A DNA stretch of 58,664 nucleotides from Bacillus multifaciens (GTDB taxonomy: Bacteria > Bacillota > Bacilli > Bacillales > Bacillaceae_G). Both the position numbers and the translations under genes were made by a program. This document shows positions 58,658 through 58,664 of this stretch, one piece after another. The first letter of the stretch is position 1, and each line of letters starts with the position of its first letter. The DNA lies in the NCBI RefSeq assembly GCF_030756675.1, contig NZ_JAVBXD010000033.1, positions 1 to 58,664 of the forward strand. Reading direction: 5' to 3'. A model generated the notes under the pieces. The model saw only the letters and a program-made list of their open reading frames with translations, was not told the DNA's origin and did not search any database.

Positions 58658-58664
58658 GCCTGGC
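58658..58664 (-). rRNA. 3' end of a 5S rRNA gene (cut by the window edge)
   Basis: The last seven bases read GCCAGGC on the minus strand, the 3' end I recall for B. cereus 5S rRNA, and the tRNA array begins just after, as in rRNA-tRNA operons. Seven bases are weak evidence. The inference rests mainly on context. Confidence 0.45.

Overview
The window looks like a chromosomal segment of a Bacillus cereus group bacterium (cereus, thuringiensis or anthracis type). The evidence is low-GC DNA with GGAGG-type ribosome binding sites, gene order shared with B. subtilis (yhbH-prkA, then trmL-yhbB-queG), 13 copies of one B. cereus-type intergenic repeat, and a long tRNA array. The last seven bases match the 3' end I recall for B. 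cereus 5S rRNA.

Region 1 (1-13.5 kb) is molybdoenzyme metabolism. A tightly overlapping minus-strand operon encodes a xanthine dehydrogenase-type hydroxylase (molybdopterin, FAD and 2Fe-2S subunits) with its XdhC and MobA-like maturation factors, followed by a HAD phosphatase. A membrane-anchored glycerophosphodiesterase comes next. A formate dehydrogenase gene and its DUF1641 partner are divergent from fdhD, the sulfurtransferase that activates such enzymes.

Region 2 (13.9-25.2 kb) holds two closely related acetyltransferases flanking a two-component system, a MocR-type regulator divergent from an EamA transporter with a palindromic operator between them, another acetyltransferase, an alpha/beta hydrolase with its HTH regulator, a relic of a metallophosphoesterase, and a chemoreceptor.

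Region 3 (25.7-30.6 kb) is the NfeD-flotillin operon (yuaF-floT). It is interrupted by an IscB gene with an omega-RNA (HEARO)-like leader, an RNA-guided nuclease of transposon origin. No transposase accompanies it.

Region 4 (30.6-46.5 kb) contains a homospermidine synthase-like protein, the sporulation proteins YhbH and PrkA, a PAS-GGDEF-EAL protein whose GGDEF motif is degenerate, a CPBP protease, TrmL, an amidase, QueG, tRNA-Gly, a DsbA-like protein, a transglycosylase, and a Rap-Phr type quorum-sensing cassette.

Region 5 (46.8-57.3 kb) is a roughly 10.4-kb integrated element in tRNA-Leu(CAA), bounded by perfect 55-bp direct repeats. A tyrosine integrase sits beside the intact tRNA. The element also carries a serine recombinase with a repeat array upstream, a RepL-like protein, a BRO/Rha-type antirepressor, a lipoprotein, several small unknown proteins, and a gene-free stretch of about 650 bp. 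That stretch is packed with inverted repeats and ends in a plus-strand terminator, so it is a strong candidate for a large structured noncoding RNA. There are no capsid, tail or conjugation genes, so the element is best seen as a phage satellite, a plasmid-like prophage or a small integrative element.

Region 6 (57.25 kb to the end) is an array of 15 tRNA genes on the minus strand, running from Asn (nearest the presumed 5S rRNA) to Leu. The integrated element restored the 3' half of the last tRNA and appears to supply a replacement terminator.
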